This document shows, one piece after another, positions 16,427 to 25,126 of a DNA stretch of 38,174 bases; position 1 is the stretch's first letter, and the number at the start of each line of letters is the position of its first letter. The position numbers were made by a program, and so were the translations under genes. The notes under the pieces are model-generated. The model saw nothing but the letters and a program-made list of their open reading frames with translations. It was not told where the DNA came from and made no database searches. Source of the DNA: Oscillospiraceae bacterium. Its GTDB lineage: Bacteria; Bacillota_A; Clostridia; Oscillospirales; JAAYXM01. The DNA lies in the NCBI GenBank assembly GCA_017532355.1, contig JAFXJK010000059.1:1-38174 (forward strand), read 5' to 3'.

Positions 16427-17257
16427 GTGGTAAAAACCGTTTATGTCGATATTCTTTTCATTATCAATCTTATTATTAACTACCTTCTTTTATTCGTTAC
16501 AGCACATATAGCAACACTTCGGATATCAAGATTACGCCTTTCTCTCGCCGCATCTTTCGGCGCACTTTATGCAGTTCTTTCTTTTTTTCCGAAGCTTTCC
16601 ATCCTGACTTTTTTACCGATAAAACTCCTTATCGCCGCGGCAATGGTATTTCTCGCCTTTGGCAGAAATCATTTTCTGCGAGCGTTTCTTGTTTTTTTCG
16701 TATGCTCACTATTTCTTGCAGGCCTCTGCCTTCTCGCGCCAAGTGTCATCTCCTCGGTAAGCGGCGGAGTGTATTACATAAACATCTCGTTTCCCGTGCT
16801 CCTCCTGTCAACGCTTATCGCCTACATTCTTCTCCGACTTGTTTTTTTAAGGCGCGGTGGCGGCGAAAAGAAAATTTGTAATGTAACAGTCAAAAATAAC
16901 GGCAACGAAATATCTCTCCGCGCCCTTGTCGATACCGGAAATTCCCTGCGCGCACCGCAAACCAATGCACGCGTCGTAATCTGCGCCTACGACACAATAC
17001 GGTGTATTCTTCCCACCGGAGTGCGCAACGTTCTTGATAAGCATCGCGACAAAAGCTTTTCTCTCGCCTTTGATAAGCTCTCCGAGCTTGCCCGCTTTTC
17101 TCTTATCCCCTGCAGGACTGTAGGGGTATCCTTTTCGCTTCTTCTGGCATTTACCCCCGATGAAGTATGTATAGAAAAAAAGATTTCAAAAGGCGCCATC
17201 TGCGTTATTTCTGAAACTCCCGTCTCTGACGGAAGCGGATATAACGCCATTATATAA
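16427..17257 (+). CDS. spoIIGA: Sigma-E processing peptidase SpoIIGA
   Basis: A membrane-embedded aspartic protease of the mother-cell side of the sporulation septum that cuts the pro-sequence from sigma-E. The GTG start at 16427 ([11 protein letters not shown]) is chosen for the AGGTGG about 10 bases upstream; the open frame extends further left but only as antisense of the preceding gene. The 276 residues comprise about five hydrophobic segments in the first 150 residues, then a soluble part with the catalytic motif [12 protein letters not shown] (aspartate near residue 169). It is slightly shorter than the B. subtilis protein (about 309). It lies 13 bases before sigE, the conserved pairing, and the two are surely one transcript. 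Confidence 0.93.
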   Translation: MVKTVYVDILFIINLIINYLLLFVTAHIATLRISRLRLSLAASFGALYAVLSFFPKLSILTFLPIKLLIAAAMVFLAFGRNHFLRAFLVFFVCSLFLAGLCLLAPSVISSVSGGVYYINISFPVLLLSTLIAYILLRLVFLRRGGGEKKICNVTVKNNGNEISLRALVDTGNSLRAPQTNARVVICAYDTIRCILPTGVRNVLDKHRDKSFSLAFDKLSELARFSLIPCRTVGVSFSLLLAFTPDEVCIEKKISKGAICVISETPVSDGSGYNAII

Positions 17258-17270
17258 AGGAGGATTCTCT

Positions 17271-17978
17271 GTGAATATAAAGTTTTCTTTCCTTAAGCTT
17301 CTCCAAAAGCTTGGGCTTATCTCACCTGCCTCCGTCATGTATATATGCGGAAGCGATACTCTCCCACCGCCGCTGACGAGTGAAGAGGAGGAATATCTGA
17401 TTTCGCGGCTCGACACGGACTCGGACAACGTCAAAAAGACCCTTACAGAACACAATCTGCGGCTCGTGGTTTACATCGCACGCCGCTTTGAGAATACAGG
17501 TGTAGGCATTGAAGACCTCATCTCAATCGGAACAATCGGGCTTATAAAATCAATAAATACGTACAAGCCTGAAAAGAACATAAAGCTCGCGACCTACGCT
17601 TCACGCTGCATTGAAAACGAAATACTTATGTATCTTCGGAAGACATCCTCACAAAAAACGGAGATTTCCTTTGACGAGCCCTTGAATACCGACTGGGACG
17701 GAAATGAGCTTCTCCTCTCCGACATTCTCGGCACGGAGCCCGATTCGGTAATACGTCCGATTGAAGACGAAACCGACCGTGAGCTTCTCATCCGCGCCCT
17801 CGACGCTCTTCCGGAAAAGGAGCAAACCATTATTAAAATGCGTTTCGGTATCGGTGGAATGCGCGAAAGAACGCAGAAGGAAGTTGCGGATATTCTCGGA
17901 ATTTCTCAATCCTACATATCACGCCTCGAAAAAAGAATAATTACAAGGCTCAGAAGTGAAATTCTGCGACTTCTATAA
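17271..17978 (+). CDS. sigE: RNA polymerase sporulation sigma factor SigE (pro-sigma-E)
   Basis: A 235-residue sigma-70 family factor that drives early mother-cell genes. GTG start at 17271 preceded by AAAGGAGG. An amphipathic pro-sequence of about 24 residues ([18 protein letters not shown] and on) precedes [14 protein letters not shown], the conserved junction region, so it needs SpoIIGA cleavage. Region 2 is seen in [17 protein letters not shown] and [15 protein letters not shown]; region 4 in RFGIGG and [20 protein letters not shown]. The sigG gene follows 77 bases later, the normal spoIIG-spoIIIG order. Confidence 0.96.
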   Translation: MNIKFSFLKLLQKLGLISPASVMYICGSDTLPPPLTSEEEEYLISRLDTDSDNVKKTLTEHNLRLVVYIARRFENTGVGIEDLISIGTIGLIKSINTYKPEKNIKLATYASRCIENEILMYLRKTSSQKTEISFDEPLNTDWDGNELLLSDILGTEPDSVIRPIEDETDRELLIRALDALPEKEQTIIKMRFGIGGMRERTQKEVADILGISQSYISRLEKRIITRLRSEILRLL

Positions 17979-17989
17979 ATTTTTATCCC

Positions 17990-18018
17990 GTATTAAACAA
18001 ACCTCCCAAGGCAATAAT
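17990..18018 (+). promoter_or_regulatory. Sigma-F-type promoter of sigG
   Basis: GTATT (17990-17994), 15 bases, GGCAATAAT (18010-18018). This fits the sigma-F pattern (GTATA-like -35, GGnnAnAnT -10) at the right spacing. Transcription would begin near 18025, inside the loop of the overlapping hairpin. In B. subtilis sigG is known to be switched on in the forespore by sigma-F. Confidence 0.7.
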
Positions 18019-18045
18019 GATAATACTCTTATTGCTTTGGGGAGG
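18002..18045 (+). promoter_or_regulatory. Hairpin sequestering the sigG ribosome binding site
   Basis: The left arm 18002-18017 (CCTCCCAAGGCAATAA) pairs with 18029-18045 (TTATTGCTTTGGGGAGG) through 16 base pairs, with one bulged G and one G-U pair, and an 11-base loop. The right arm holds most of the GGAGGG Shine-Dalgarno of sigG. Only transcripts reading through from sigE contain both arms. Confidence 0.8.
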
Positions 18046-18055
18046 GCTTTATTCA

Positions 18056-18829
18056 ATGCACGAAAAAGTGGAGATTTGCGGCGTCAATACTTCAAAATTA
18101 AAAATTCTCACAGGCGAGGAAACAAACTCTCTTCTCCGCCGCTATAAAGGCGGAGACAACAGTGCGCGAGACGAGCTTATCTCGGGGAATCTGCGTCTCG
18201 TATTGAGCGTCATACAGCGTTTTTCCAACCGCGGCGAATCGGTAGATGACCTTTTCCAGGTAGGCTGCGTGGGACTTATCAAAGCGATCGACAATTTTGA
18301 CATCACCCTCGGGCTTCGCCTTTCAACTTATGCAGTCCCAATGGTTATCGGCGAAATCAGAAGATATCTCCGAGACAACAGCGCAATCAGAATTTCGCGT
18401 TCGATGCGCGATACAGCTTACCGCGCACTGCAGATAAAGGAAAAACTCACAAACGAGAACCAACGCGAGCCGTCCGTTTCCGAAATCGCAAAGGCTATGG
18501 ACATGCCGTGCGAAGAAATCGTGTTTGCGCTTGACGGAATCATGGATCCCGTTTCCCTTTATGAGCCTGTATATTCTGACTCAGGTGGTGACACAATCTG
18601 TGTCATGGACCAGGTGGGCGATACAAAAAACACAGACGAAAACTGGCTCGAAAAGATTGCACTCAAGGAGGCAATTTCGCATCTCAACGACCGCGAAAGG
18701 AGGATCCTCTCGCTCCGCTTCTTTGACGGTAAAACGCAGACCGAGGTTGCCGATGAAATCGGCATAAGCCAGGCACAGGTCTCGCGTCTTGAAAAAGGCG
18801 CAATCGACAGAATAAAGAAAGAGATATAG
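18056..18829 (+). CDS. sigG: RNA polymerase sporulation sigma factor SigG
   Basis: A 257-residue late forespore sigma factor. The ATG at 18056 (MHEKVEICGVNTSKLKIL) is chosen because GGGGAGGG lies 9 bases before it and the N-terminus matches SigG proteins; an earlier ATG at 18017 lies in the hairpin and has no binding site. Region 2 is seen in DLFQVGCVGLIKAIDNFD and STYAVPMVIGEIRRYLRD, region 3 in EPSVSEIAKAMDMPCEEI, and region 4 in RFFDGKTQTEVADEIG then SQAQVSRLEKGA. It is probably made both from its own sigma-F promoter and, poorly translated, by read-through from spoIIGA-sigE. Confidence 0.96.
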   Translation: MHEKVEICGVNTSKLKILTGEETNSLLRRYKGGDNSARDELISGNLRLVLSVIQRFSNRGESVDDLFQVGCVGLIKAIDNFDITLGLRLSTYAVPMVIGEIRRYLRDNSAIRISRSMRDTAYRALQIKEKLTNENQREPSVSEIAKAMDMPCEEIVFALDGIMDPVSLYEPVYSDSGGDTICVMDQVGDTKNTDENWLEKIALKEAISHLNDRERRILSLRFFDGKTQTEVADEIGISQAQVSRLEKGAIDRIKKEI

Positions 18830-18861
18830 AAAATCGCAGTGGTTTCACCACTGCGATTTTT
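18830..18861. terminator. Bidirectional terminator between sigG and thiT
   Basis: A 13-bp stem AAATCGCAGTGGT with its complement, loop TTC, A-tract on one side and T-run on the other. It overlaps the thiT stop codon. Confidence 0.9.
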
Positions 18862-19417
18862 ACTTTTCTTTTCTTCTCATAACCCCATAAATCAAGCCCG
18901 AAGCGACCGTCGTTATCACAAGCTCGGGAAGCATATATCCACCGTTGTAGAGAAGCGAATACAACCACACAGGCTGACCCTCGGGAGCATAGACCTTCCA
19001 AATCAGTATTCCACCTATGAAATGGCAAACAAACCTGCCGAGCATTGCCACGACAGAACCTGCCGCGACGCCGACAATTTCATTTTCAAAAAGCTTCGAT
19101 ACCGGATTCGCTATCGAAATCACCGTAAACGCAATTACATAATCAAGCAAGACTACTGCGACAAAAGAAAGCACCGTTGCCGTTGGCGGCGCGGTAAATC
19201 CTACAAGCATCTGAATGAGCGAGTACGCAAAGCACGTAAGGGCGCTCCACCGAAAGTCCCTTATCATCACGCAGACGAGCATGAGCGGCACCATACTGCC
19301 AAGTGTTACCGTTCCTCCGAACGGCGCGTTATATATGGGAATCAACGAAAGAACCGTTGCAATAGCTATCATAACCGCACACAGCGTTATATTTCTGGTT
19401 TTCGTCTCTGTTTTCAC
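18860..19417 (-). CDS. thiT: Thiamine-specific ECF transporter substrate-binding subunit ThiT
   Basis: A 185-residue, very hydrophobic protein with five or six membrane segments, the size of S-components of energy-coupling-factor transporters. The identification as ThiT rests on the fold type, the motif around GGTVTLGSMVPLMLVCVMIRD, and above all on the TPP riboswitch directly upstream. It would bind thiamine outside and pass it to a shared ECF ATPase/EcfT module encoded elsewhere. The GTG start at 19417 follows AGGGGGA; a nearby ATG is out of frame. Expression should fall when thiamine pyrophosphate is plentiful. Confidence 0.88.
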   Translation of the reverse strand: MKTETKTRNITLCAVMIAIATVLSLIPIYNAPFGGTVTLGSMVPLMLVCVMIRDFRWSALTCFAYSLIQMLVGFTAPPTATVLSFVAVVLLDYVIAFTVISIANPVSKLFENEIVGVAAGSVVAMLGRFVCHFIGGILIWKVYAPEGQPVWLYSLLYNGGYMLPELVITTVASGLIYGVMRRKEK

Positions 19418-19437
19418 TTCACATCCCCCTTTTTAAC

Positions 19438-19476
19438 AAAAAAACACGCTTTGCGAAATATGCAAAACGTGTTTTT
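19438..19476 (-). terminator. Riboswitch expression platform terminator
   Basis: On the minus strand AACACGTTTTGC, a short loop and GCAAAGCGTGTT followed by TTTTT, between the TPP aptamer and the thiT ribosome binding site. It is a 12-bp stem with one wobble pair, fitting transcription attenuation. Confidence 0.8.
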
Positions 19477-19491
19477 GTTAAAACAAAAAAG

Positions 19492-19583
19492 CTTTTCCTA
19501 CGTCGGCATTATCCGCATCAGGTTCACGGGTTTTGGGACTTTATCCCTCTCTCAGCCGAGTTCACTCAGCTCCCCTATTCGGT
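19492..19583 (-). ncRNA. TPP riboswitch (THI element)
   Basis: On the minus strand the conserved blocks appear in order: AGGGGAGC, CTGAGAGAGG, AACCTGATGCGGATAATG then CCGACGTAGGA. These are the pyrimidine-sensing and pyrophosphate-sensing parts of the thiamine pyrophosphate aptamer. It precedes thiT and a terminator, so TPP binding should stop transcription. Confidence 0.95.
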
Positions 19584-19591
19584 TATGCTTA

Positions 19592-19620
19592 ATTATACAC
19601 TTAACATTTTTATATGTCAA
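19592..19620 (-). promoter_or_regulatory. Consensus sigma-A promoter of the riboswitch-thiT unit
   Basis: Minus strand TTGACA (19615-19620), 17 bases, TATAAT (19592-19597): a perfect consensus promoter, starting the transcript just before the TPP aptamer. Its -35 end overlaps the stop of the DUF1294 gene. Confidence 0.92.
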
Positions 19621-19885
19621 GTCTGTACACTATAAAAAACACCGCAGCAAGATTTACAAGCGCCAGAAGCGGTATCCCGTAAACAAAGCTCGCGTGCTTC
19701 GTTTTATGGCGAAATACGCGCATACCTGCCCAGGCGCCTGCCGCGCCGAGAAGCGCCGCAAGGATAAACAGCGTCTTTTCAGGGATTCTGCGCATATCTT
19801 TCTTTGCAAAAAGCTTGTCGAGACCGTAGATTGCCATAACAATCACGTTCCATATAAGATAAATTAAAAGAAGGTTTATAATCAT
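19610..19885 (-). CDS. DUF1294 family small membrane protein
   Basis: A 91-residue protein with about three hydrophobic segments. The DUF1294 hallmarks are YGLDKLFAKKDMRRIPEKTLFILAALLGA and the later RHKTKHASFVYGIPLL. The function of the family is not known. The start overlaps the last base of the RluD-type gene, so it is translationally coupled and is the last gene of the long minus-strand operon. The thiT promoter begins within its stop region. Confidence 0.85.
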   Translation of the reverse strand: MIINLLLIYLIWNVIVMAIYGLDKLFAKKDMRRIPEKTLFILAALLGAAGAWAGMRVFRHKTKHASFVYGIPLLALVNLAAVFFIVYRLDI

Positions 19886-20784
19886 TACACTCGCCTCAGT
19901 TTTGAAAGAATCTCGGAGAAATAGTCAGGCAGCTCGGTTTCAAAATACATTGTCTCCCCCGTTCGCGGATGAGTAAACGTCACATTCTTCGAGTGCAGGC
20001 ACTGCCCCTCGAGCCCAAGCTTATCACGCGCACCGTAAACCGCGTCGCCGACTACAGGATGGCCTATGTGCGACATGTGAACCCTTATCTGGTGCGTTCT
20101 TCCGGTTTCAAGAAGGCAGGATGCATATGTAAATCCCTGATATCTCTCAATAACACTGTAATGCGTAATCGCCTCACGGGAGTTAAGCTCCGTTACCGCC
20201 ATTTTCTTTCTGTCCGTCTTGTGGCGACCAATCGGCGCAGATATCGTTCCATGCTCTTCTTTCAAACCACCAATGACAACGGTGTGATACTCGCGCCGTA
20301 CGGTATGCTCTTTTATCTGCTCCGCAAGAGAGTTGTGAGCAAAATCCGTCTTTGCGACAAGCATGACGCCACTCGTGTCCTTATCAAGGCGATGTACAAT
20401 TCCCGGGCGCAGCACGCCGTTTATACCCGAAAGCGAAGAGCCGCAATGGTGCATCAGCGCATTGACAAGTGTTCCCGAATAGTGACCTGCCGCAGGGTGA
20501 ACAACCATACCGCGAGCCTTGTTTATTACAAGAAGGTCAGAATCCTCATACACGATATCAAGCGGAATATTCTCCGGCTCGACATCAATTTCGCGAAGCT
20601 CGGGAAGGGTTATCTCAATCTCGTCGCCCTCGACCACCTTGTAATTCTTTTTAAGCCCGAAAACGCCGCCACTCTCTATGAGAGCGACAGCGGCGTTTCT
20701 GGAAATATTCAGTTTCTTTGCAATGAATACATCAAGTCGAAGTCCTTCATCAAGGCTTTCAACTGCAATTCGGGTTGTGTTCAT
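19885..20784 (-). CDS. RluA/RluD family 23S rRNA pseudouridine synthase
   Basis: A 299-residue RNA pseudouridine synthase. An N-terminal S4 RNA-binding domain (RLDVFIAKKLNISRNAAVALIESGGV) is followed by the catalytic domain with GIVHRLDKDTSGVMLVAKT, whose aspartate performs catalysis, and with DLLVINKARGMVVHPAAGH and TGRTHQIRVHMSHIGHPVVGD. Length and S4 domain fit RluD (23S rRNA helix 69), but RluA-family targets cannot be fixed from sequence alone. The ATG overlaps the lspA stop as ATGA. The neighbour lspA matches the common lspA-rluD pairing of Gram-positive bacteria. Confidence 0.93.
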   Translation of the reverse strand: MNTTRIAVESLDEGLRLDVFIAKKLNISRNAAVALIESGGVFGLKKNYKVVEGDEIEITLPELREIDVEPENIPLDIVYEDSDLLVINKARGMVVHPAAGHYSGTLVNALMHHCGSSLSGINGVLRPGIVHRLDKDTSGVMLVAKTDFAHNSLAEQIKEHTVRREYHTVVIGGLKEEHGTISAPIGRHKTDRKKMAVTELNSREAITHYSVIERYQGFTYASCLLETGRTHQIRVHMSHIGHPVVGDAVYGARDKLGLEGQCLHSKNVTFTHPRTGETMYFETELPDYFSEILSKLRRV

Positions 20785-21239
20785 TCTTTTTTATCCTCAT
20801 AAAAGAATATTACATATACGAAGAACAGAACTGCGCCGATTGTAACTGCTATATCGGCAACATTGAATACAGGGAAATTGATGAGTTCGAAATCGAACAA
20901 ATCAACAACCGCTCCGCGGATGATGCGGTCTATCAAGTTTCCCATCGCACCTGCAAGCACCAACGCAATCGCCCATGATCCGATCTTTGACTTTATCCTT
21001 CTTGAAGCAAGAAGATATATCATCGCAATACAGGCAATAGCCGGCACAATAATCAAAAACGCCGTCTTTCCCTCAAGCATTGAAAACGCGGCGCCCGTGT
21101 TTTCAACGTAACGGAGATTAAACACGCCCTCAATTACAGGCAGCTTTCCCATCGGCTCAAGCACATTTATGCTCCACAGCTTAACAAACTGATCAAGAAG
21201 AACAACGAGAAAAACCACTACAAACTGAATTATCAACAA
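20781..21239 (-). CDS. lspA: Lipoprotein signal peptidase LspA
   Basis: A 152-residue inner-membrane aspartic protease that cuts signal peptides from prolipoproteins after diacylglyceryl transfer. It has four hydrophobic segments, NTGAAFSML, the motif AGAMGNLIDRIIRGAVVDLFDF and NVADIAVT. The catalytic aspartates are those of NLIDR and NVAD. It starts 12 bases after ileS, the conserved ileS-lspA arrangement. Confidence 0.96.
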   Translation of the reverse strand: MLIIQFVVVFLVVLLDQFVKLWSINVLEPMGKLPVIEGVFNLRYVENTGAAFSMLEGKTAFLIIVPAIACIAMIYLLASRRIKSKIGSWAIALVLAGAMGNLIDRIIRGAVVDLFDFELINFPVFNVADIAVTIGAVLFFVYVIFFYEDKKE

Positions 21240-21251
21240 TTTACCGTTCTC

Positions 21252-24026
21252 CTAAATGCCTTTTACTGCTGCAGTACATCTCGGGCAAAGCTCGGGATGC
21301 TCGGCATCTGTTCCTGCTTCAGTTGAGAATGTCCAGCAACGCGGACACTTCACACCTTCTGCCTTTGCAATTACGACCTCAATCTCTTCAATCGTCTCGC
21401 CAAGGCCCTCTTTCTTGTTAAGAGAAACGGAAGATACGATAAAGAGCTTCGCAAGACCGTCGATAGCGGAGATAAAGTCATAAACCTCGCCGCTTGCTGA
21501 AATCTCAACAGCTGCCTCAAGTGACTTACCGATTGTCTTAGAAGCTCTTGCTTCTTCGAGTGAACGGTTTACACGGTCACGAAGCTCTGCAACGCGAGCC
21601 CACTTCTTCTCAAGCTCAAGATTGAGAACATCTTCGTCAACCTTGGGGATATCGTTGAGCATCGAGTTTTCAAGACGAACACCGTCGTGATGCGGCATAG
21701 CCTTCCAGATTTCATCGCTTGTGAAAGCAAGAATCGGAGAAAGGATGCGGACAAGGGTGTCAAGAATGCGGTAGATAACCGTCTGCGCTCCGCGGCGGGA
21801 TGCGCTATCACGACCGTCGCAGTAGAGTCTGTCCTTGATAACGTCGAGGTAGAAGTTTGACATATCGACAACGCAGAAGTTGTGGACAGCGTGAACAACT
21901 GTATAGAACTCATACTTGTCGTATGCTTCAATGCAACGTGCAAGGAGAGAGTTAAGACGTGAGAGAGCCCATCTGTCGAGCTCGCAGAGTTCAGCTGTCG
22001 GGACTGCTTTGTTCGGGTCAAATCCGTCGAGGTTTCCGAGGATATAACGAGAGGTATTTCTTATCTTGAGATAGGTATCGGAAAGCTGCTTGAAGATTGC
22101 ATCGGAGCAACGCATATCCTGACGGTAGTCAGCAGAAGCAGCCCAGAGACGGAGAACGTCTGCACCGTATTTTTCAATAACTTCCTCAGGAGCTACGCCG
22201 TTACCGAGAGACTTGTGCATAGCCTTACCCTCACCGTCAACCGTCCAGCCGTGTGTGAGAACCTGGCGGTACGGAGCCTTGCCGCGGAGTGCGACAGCTG
22301 TGAGGAGAGAGGACTGGAACCAACCGCGGTACTGGTCTGCACCTTCGAGATAAAGGTCTGCCGGCCAGCACTTCGGAGAGTCAAGCTCCATAGAAGCAAT
22401 GTGGGTAGAGCCTGAGTCAAACCAACCGTCAAGGGTGTCAGTTTCCTTTGTGAAGTGAACGCCGCCACAATGCGGGCACTTGTATCCGTCGGGAAGAAGC
22501 TCGGAAACATCCTTTTTAAACCATGCGTTTGAGCCTTCCTCACCGAATATCTTTGAAATTTTTGCGATTGTAGCATCGTCGCAAACAGGCTTTCCGCAAT
22601 CTTCACAGTAGAAGACAGGAATCGGAAGACCCCAGTGACGCTGACGGGAAATACACCAGTCAGCACGCTCGCGAACCATCGAAACGATGCGGTCATAACC
22701 CCATTCAGGGAACCACTGAACATCACCGCAAGCTGCAACCGCTTCATCCTTGAATGCATCTACCGAGCAGAACCACTGATCCGTAGCACGGAAGATAATC
22801 GGGCCTTTACATCTCCAGCAGTGCGGATAGCTGTGGACGATGTCTTCGGATGCAAATAGTGCACCCGACTCTTTCATATCTGCAAGGATAACGGGGTTTG
22901 ATTCCTCCGTCTTCATTCCTGCATACTTACCTGCATAATCTGTGTGACGGCCTACGCTGTCAACAGGAACGACCATTTCCATACCGTAGCGGCGACAGGT
23001 CTGATAGTCGTCAGCACCAAATCCCGGAGCTGTATGAACGCAACCCGTACCTGATTCCATAGTGACATAATCAGCAAGGAGAAGACGTGATGTCTTCGGA
23101 AGGAACGGATGGTTTGCAAGCATATTCTCGAAGAACTCGCCCGGATGATGGTCAATAACTTCGTAAGAGTCAAAGCCGCCGACCTTCATAACCTTGTTTG
23201 CAAGAGCCTCTGCCATAATATAGTTTTCGCCATTCGGAGCCTTGATGATTACATACTCCTCAGTCGGGTTGAGAGCGATAGCAAGGTTACCCGGAAGTGT
23301 CCAGATAGTGGTTGTCCAGATGACGAAATATGTCTTTGCAAGATCGATGCCCGGAAGTTTTCCAAGGTCATCGTTTACAGAGAACTTTACATATACGGTT
23401 GTACACGGGTCATCCTTGTACTCAATCTCAGCTTCAGCAAGAGCTGTTTCACATACAGGGCACCAATAAACAGGCTTGAGGCCCTTGTAGATATAGCCTT
23501 TTTTATACATTTCGCCGAAGATTTTGACCTCTTCAGCTTCAAACTTCGGGTCCATTGTGAGATAAGGCTTGTCCCAATCTCCAAGCGCTCCGAGGCGCTT
23601 GAACTGATTTCTCTGAACGTCAACAAAGTCAGATGCAAATTCCTTACAAGCTGTACGGAATTCGGGAATTCCCATATGCTTGCGGTCAAGCTTATTCTTC
23701 TTGATAATTGCAGACTCAATCGGCATACCGTGGTTATCCCAGCCCGGAGTAAACGGAGCCTTGAAGCCTGCCATGTTTTTATAACGGATGATAAAGTCCT
23801 TAAGGCACTTATTCATAGCTGTGCCCATGTGGATGCTTCCGTTTGAGAAAGGAGGGCCATCGTGAAGGATAAACGGCTCTCTTCCCTCGTTTTTCTCCAT
23901 AATCAAATCATAGAGCTTCTGTTCTTCCCATGCTGCGAGCATATCCGGCTCACGCTTCGGAAGAGAAGCGCGCATGGGGAACTCGGTTTTCGGTAAATTT
24001 ATTGTGCTGTTATAATCCTGAGACAT
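21252..24026 (-). CDS. ileS: Isoleucyl-tRNA synthetase
   Basis: A 924-residue class I aminoacyl-tRNA synthetase, full length. The ATP-site signature normally written HIGH is HMGT at residues 66-69 (HDGPPFSNGSIHMGT). The second signature is AMHKS near residue 605, the KMSKS equivalent. The editing domain lies between (WTTTIWTLPGNLAIAL). C-terminal zinc cysteines are in KCPRCWTF and LCPRC. The ribosome binding site GGGAG lies before ATG 24026. There is no T-box between divIVA and ileS: the gap is 18 bases, so it is expressed from the operon. Confidence 0.97.
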   Translation of the reverse strand: MSQDYNSTINLPKTEFPMRASLPKREPDMLAAWEEQKLYDLIMEKNEGREPFILHDGPPFSNGSIHMGTAMNKCLKDFIIRYKNMAGFKAPFTPGWDNHGMPIESAIIKKNKLDRKHMGIPEFRTACKEFASDFVDVQRNQFKRLGALGDWDKPYLTMDPKFEAEEVKIFGEMYKKGYIYKGLKPVYWCPVCETALAEAEIEYKDDPCTTVYVKFSVNDDLGKLPGIDLAKTYFVIWTTTIWTLPGNLAIALNPTEEYVIIKAPNGENYIMAEALANKVMKVGGFDSYEVIDHHPGEFFENMLANHPFLPKTSRLLLADYVTMESGTGCVHTAPGFGADDYQTCRRYGMEMVVPVDSVGRHTDYAGKYAGMKTEESNPVILADMKESGALFASEDIVHSYPHCWRCKGPIIFRATDQWFCSVDAFKDEAVAACGDVQWFPEWGYDRIVSMVRERADWCISRQRHWGLPIPVFYCEDCGKPVCDDATIAKISKIFGEEGSNAWFKKDVSELLPDGYKCPHCGGVHFTKETDTLDGWFDSGSTHIASMELDSPKCWPADLYLEGADQYRGWFQSSLLTAVALRGKAPYRQVLTHGWTVDGEGKAMHKSLGNGVAPEEVIEKYGADVLRLWAASADYRQDMRCSDAIFKQLSDTYLKIRNTSRYILGNLDGFDPNKAVPTAELCELDRWALSRLNSLLARCIEAYDKYEFYTVVHAVHNFCVVDMSNFYLDVIKDRLYCDGRDSASRRGAQTVIYRILDTLVRILSPILAFTSDEIWKAMPHHDGVRLENSMLNDIPKVDEDVLNLELEKKWARVAELRDRVNRSLEEARASKTIGKSLEAAVEISASGEVYDFISAIDGLAKLFIVSSVSLNKKEGLGETIEEIEVVIAKAEGVKCPRCWTFSTEAGTDAEHPELCPRCTAAVKGI

Positions 24027-24044
24027 TGCAAATAACTCCCTTTT

Positions 24045-24824
24045 TTAATCTTCGTCTTTTATGTCGTAATCGGTTCCGAATTTGAGATTCTCAAACACCG
24101 GTCTTGCACGGCGCTTCGGCTTTTCCGCCGCCGCTTCAAGAGCGTCCATCTCCTCTGCTGTGGGAGCTGCATTCTCAAATGGTATTGTATCGGAAACAAC
24201 CTTAACATCTGCATCCTCATCGGATACGATTTTTTCTTCATTCACTGTCTGCGGTGCACGAGCAATTTCTTCTTCCTCAAGTCTGACCTTTTCTTCGAGA
24301 GACTTTGCAATCTCATCAACTGTGTCTGACATAGTAGACTCTGAAGGGTCACTTACAGGCACGGTTTTCGGTGCAACCTCGCCTTTAAGCACCTCAAACT
24401 TCTCGCGCTCGACATCAAATATCTTCATAATGTTATCGATGAAGTCCGCCGTAGCAGCCTTGGCACTTGCAAGACGAGCTTCCTCTGCTGCAACTTGTGC
24501 CGTAAGGTCGCCGATCTTTGCCTTTGCTTCCGCAGTTGCCGTCTCGACCATATCACGGCTCTTCTTCTCTGCCTCGGCAACCATCTCGTTTGCCATATTC
24601 TGTGCAGTGATGAGTGCCTTGCGCATCGCCTCATCAACACCTCTGTAATCCTCTACGGTATCCGCAAGAAGCTTCAGCTTCTTTTTGAGCATTGCATTCT
24701 CCTTAAAGAGAGTTGCATAGTCTTCTGCGATGTTTGCAAAAGCGCGGTCGACATCGCCCATATCATATCCGCCGAAAACAGCCTTTCCAAAGCTGATTTC
24801 CCGAACTTCGTTCGGAGTGTACAT
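24045..24824 (-). CDS. divIVA: DivIVA domain cell-division protein
   Basis: A 259-residue coiled-coil protein of the DivIVA family, which marks curved membrane at poles and septa. The N-terminal membrane-binding part is EVREISFGKAVFGGYDMGDVDRAF. A long coiled coil follows (KENAMLKKKLKLLADTVEDY and QNMANEMVAEAEKKSRDM), ending about residue 140. The tail is acidic and low in complexity, with a basic patch (KPKRRARP) close to the end. It sits in the standard sepF-yggT-divIVA-ileS order; the ylmH gene often found between yggT and divIVA is absent here. Confidence 0.93.
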   Translation of the reverse strand: MYTPNEVREISFGKAVFGGYDMGDVDRAFANIAEDYATLFKENAMLKKKLKLLADTVEDYRGVDEAMRKALITAQNMANEMVAEAEKKSRDMVETATAEAKAKIGDLTAQVAAEEARLASAKAATADFIDNIMKIFDVEREKFEVLKGEVAPKTVPVSDPSESTMSDTVDEIAKSLEEKVRLEEEEIARAPQTVNEEKIVSDEDADVKVVSDTIPFENAAPTAEEMDALEAAAEKPKRRARPVFENLKFGTDYDIKDED

Positions 24825-24841
24825 TCCCCTTCACCTCAAAT

Positions 24842-25114
24842 TTATATTATATAAAAAACAACCGTGCGAACAATATCAATCAAAAAAAACGCAACGAGAA
24901 CCGAAAGGTCTATCGGCAAACTCGCAAAAAACGGAATTTTGAACAAAACCTTGCGGATAGGCGCAAGTATCGGTTCCGTAACGCTGTGGAGAAAATACGA
25001 AAAACCGCTTCCCTGAGCCGGCGGAATCCACGACAGAATTGCACGCACAATAAACAGAAGCTCATAAATCCGCAAAACGGTAAGTATAAACCTCTGCAAA
25101 ATTCCTATAAGCAT
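24842..25114 (-). CDS. YggT family membrane protein
   Basis: A 90-residue protein with two hydrophobic segments (ILQRFILTVLRIYELLFIVRAIL and LPIDLSVLVAFFLIDIVRTVVF) and the family core SWIPPAQGSGFSYFLHSVTE then PILAPIRKVL. It is conserved beside sepF; homologues influence septum or nucleoid organisation but the exact role is unclear. A 12-base gap separates it from sepF. Confidence 0.92.
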   Translation of the reverse strand: MLIGILQRFILTVLRIYELLFIVRAILSWIPPAQGSGFSYFLHSVTEPILAPIRKVLFKIPFFASLPIDLSVLVAFFLIDIVRTVVFYII

Positions 25115-25126
25115 ATCCTTTTACCC

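Noticed and set aside
18839..19867. 342-codon plus-strand frame
   Set aside because: It runs antisense through thiT, its attenuator, the TPP riboswitch and the DUF1294 gene, so it cannot be a real gene.
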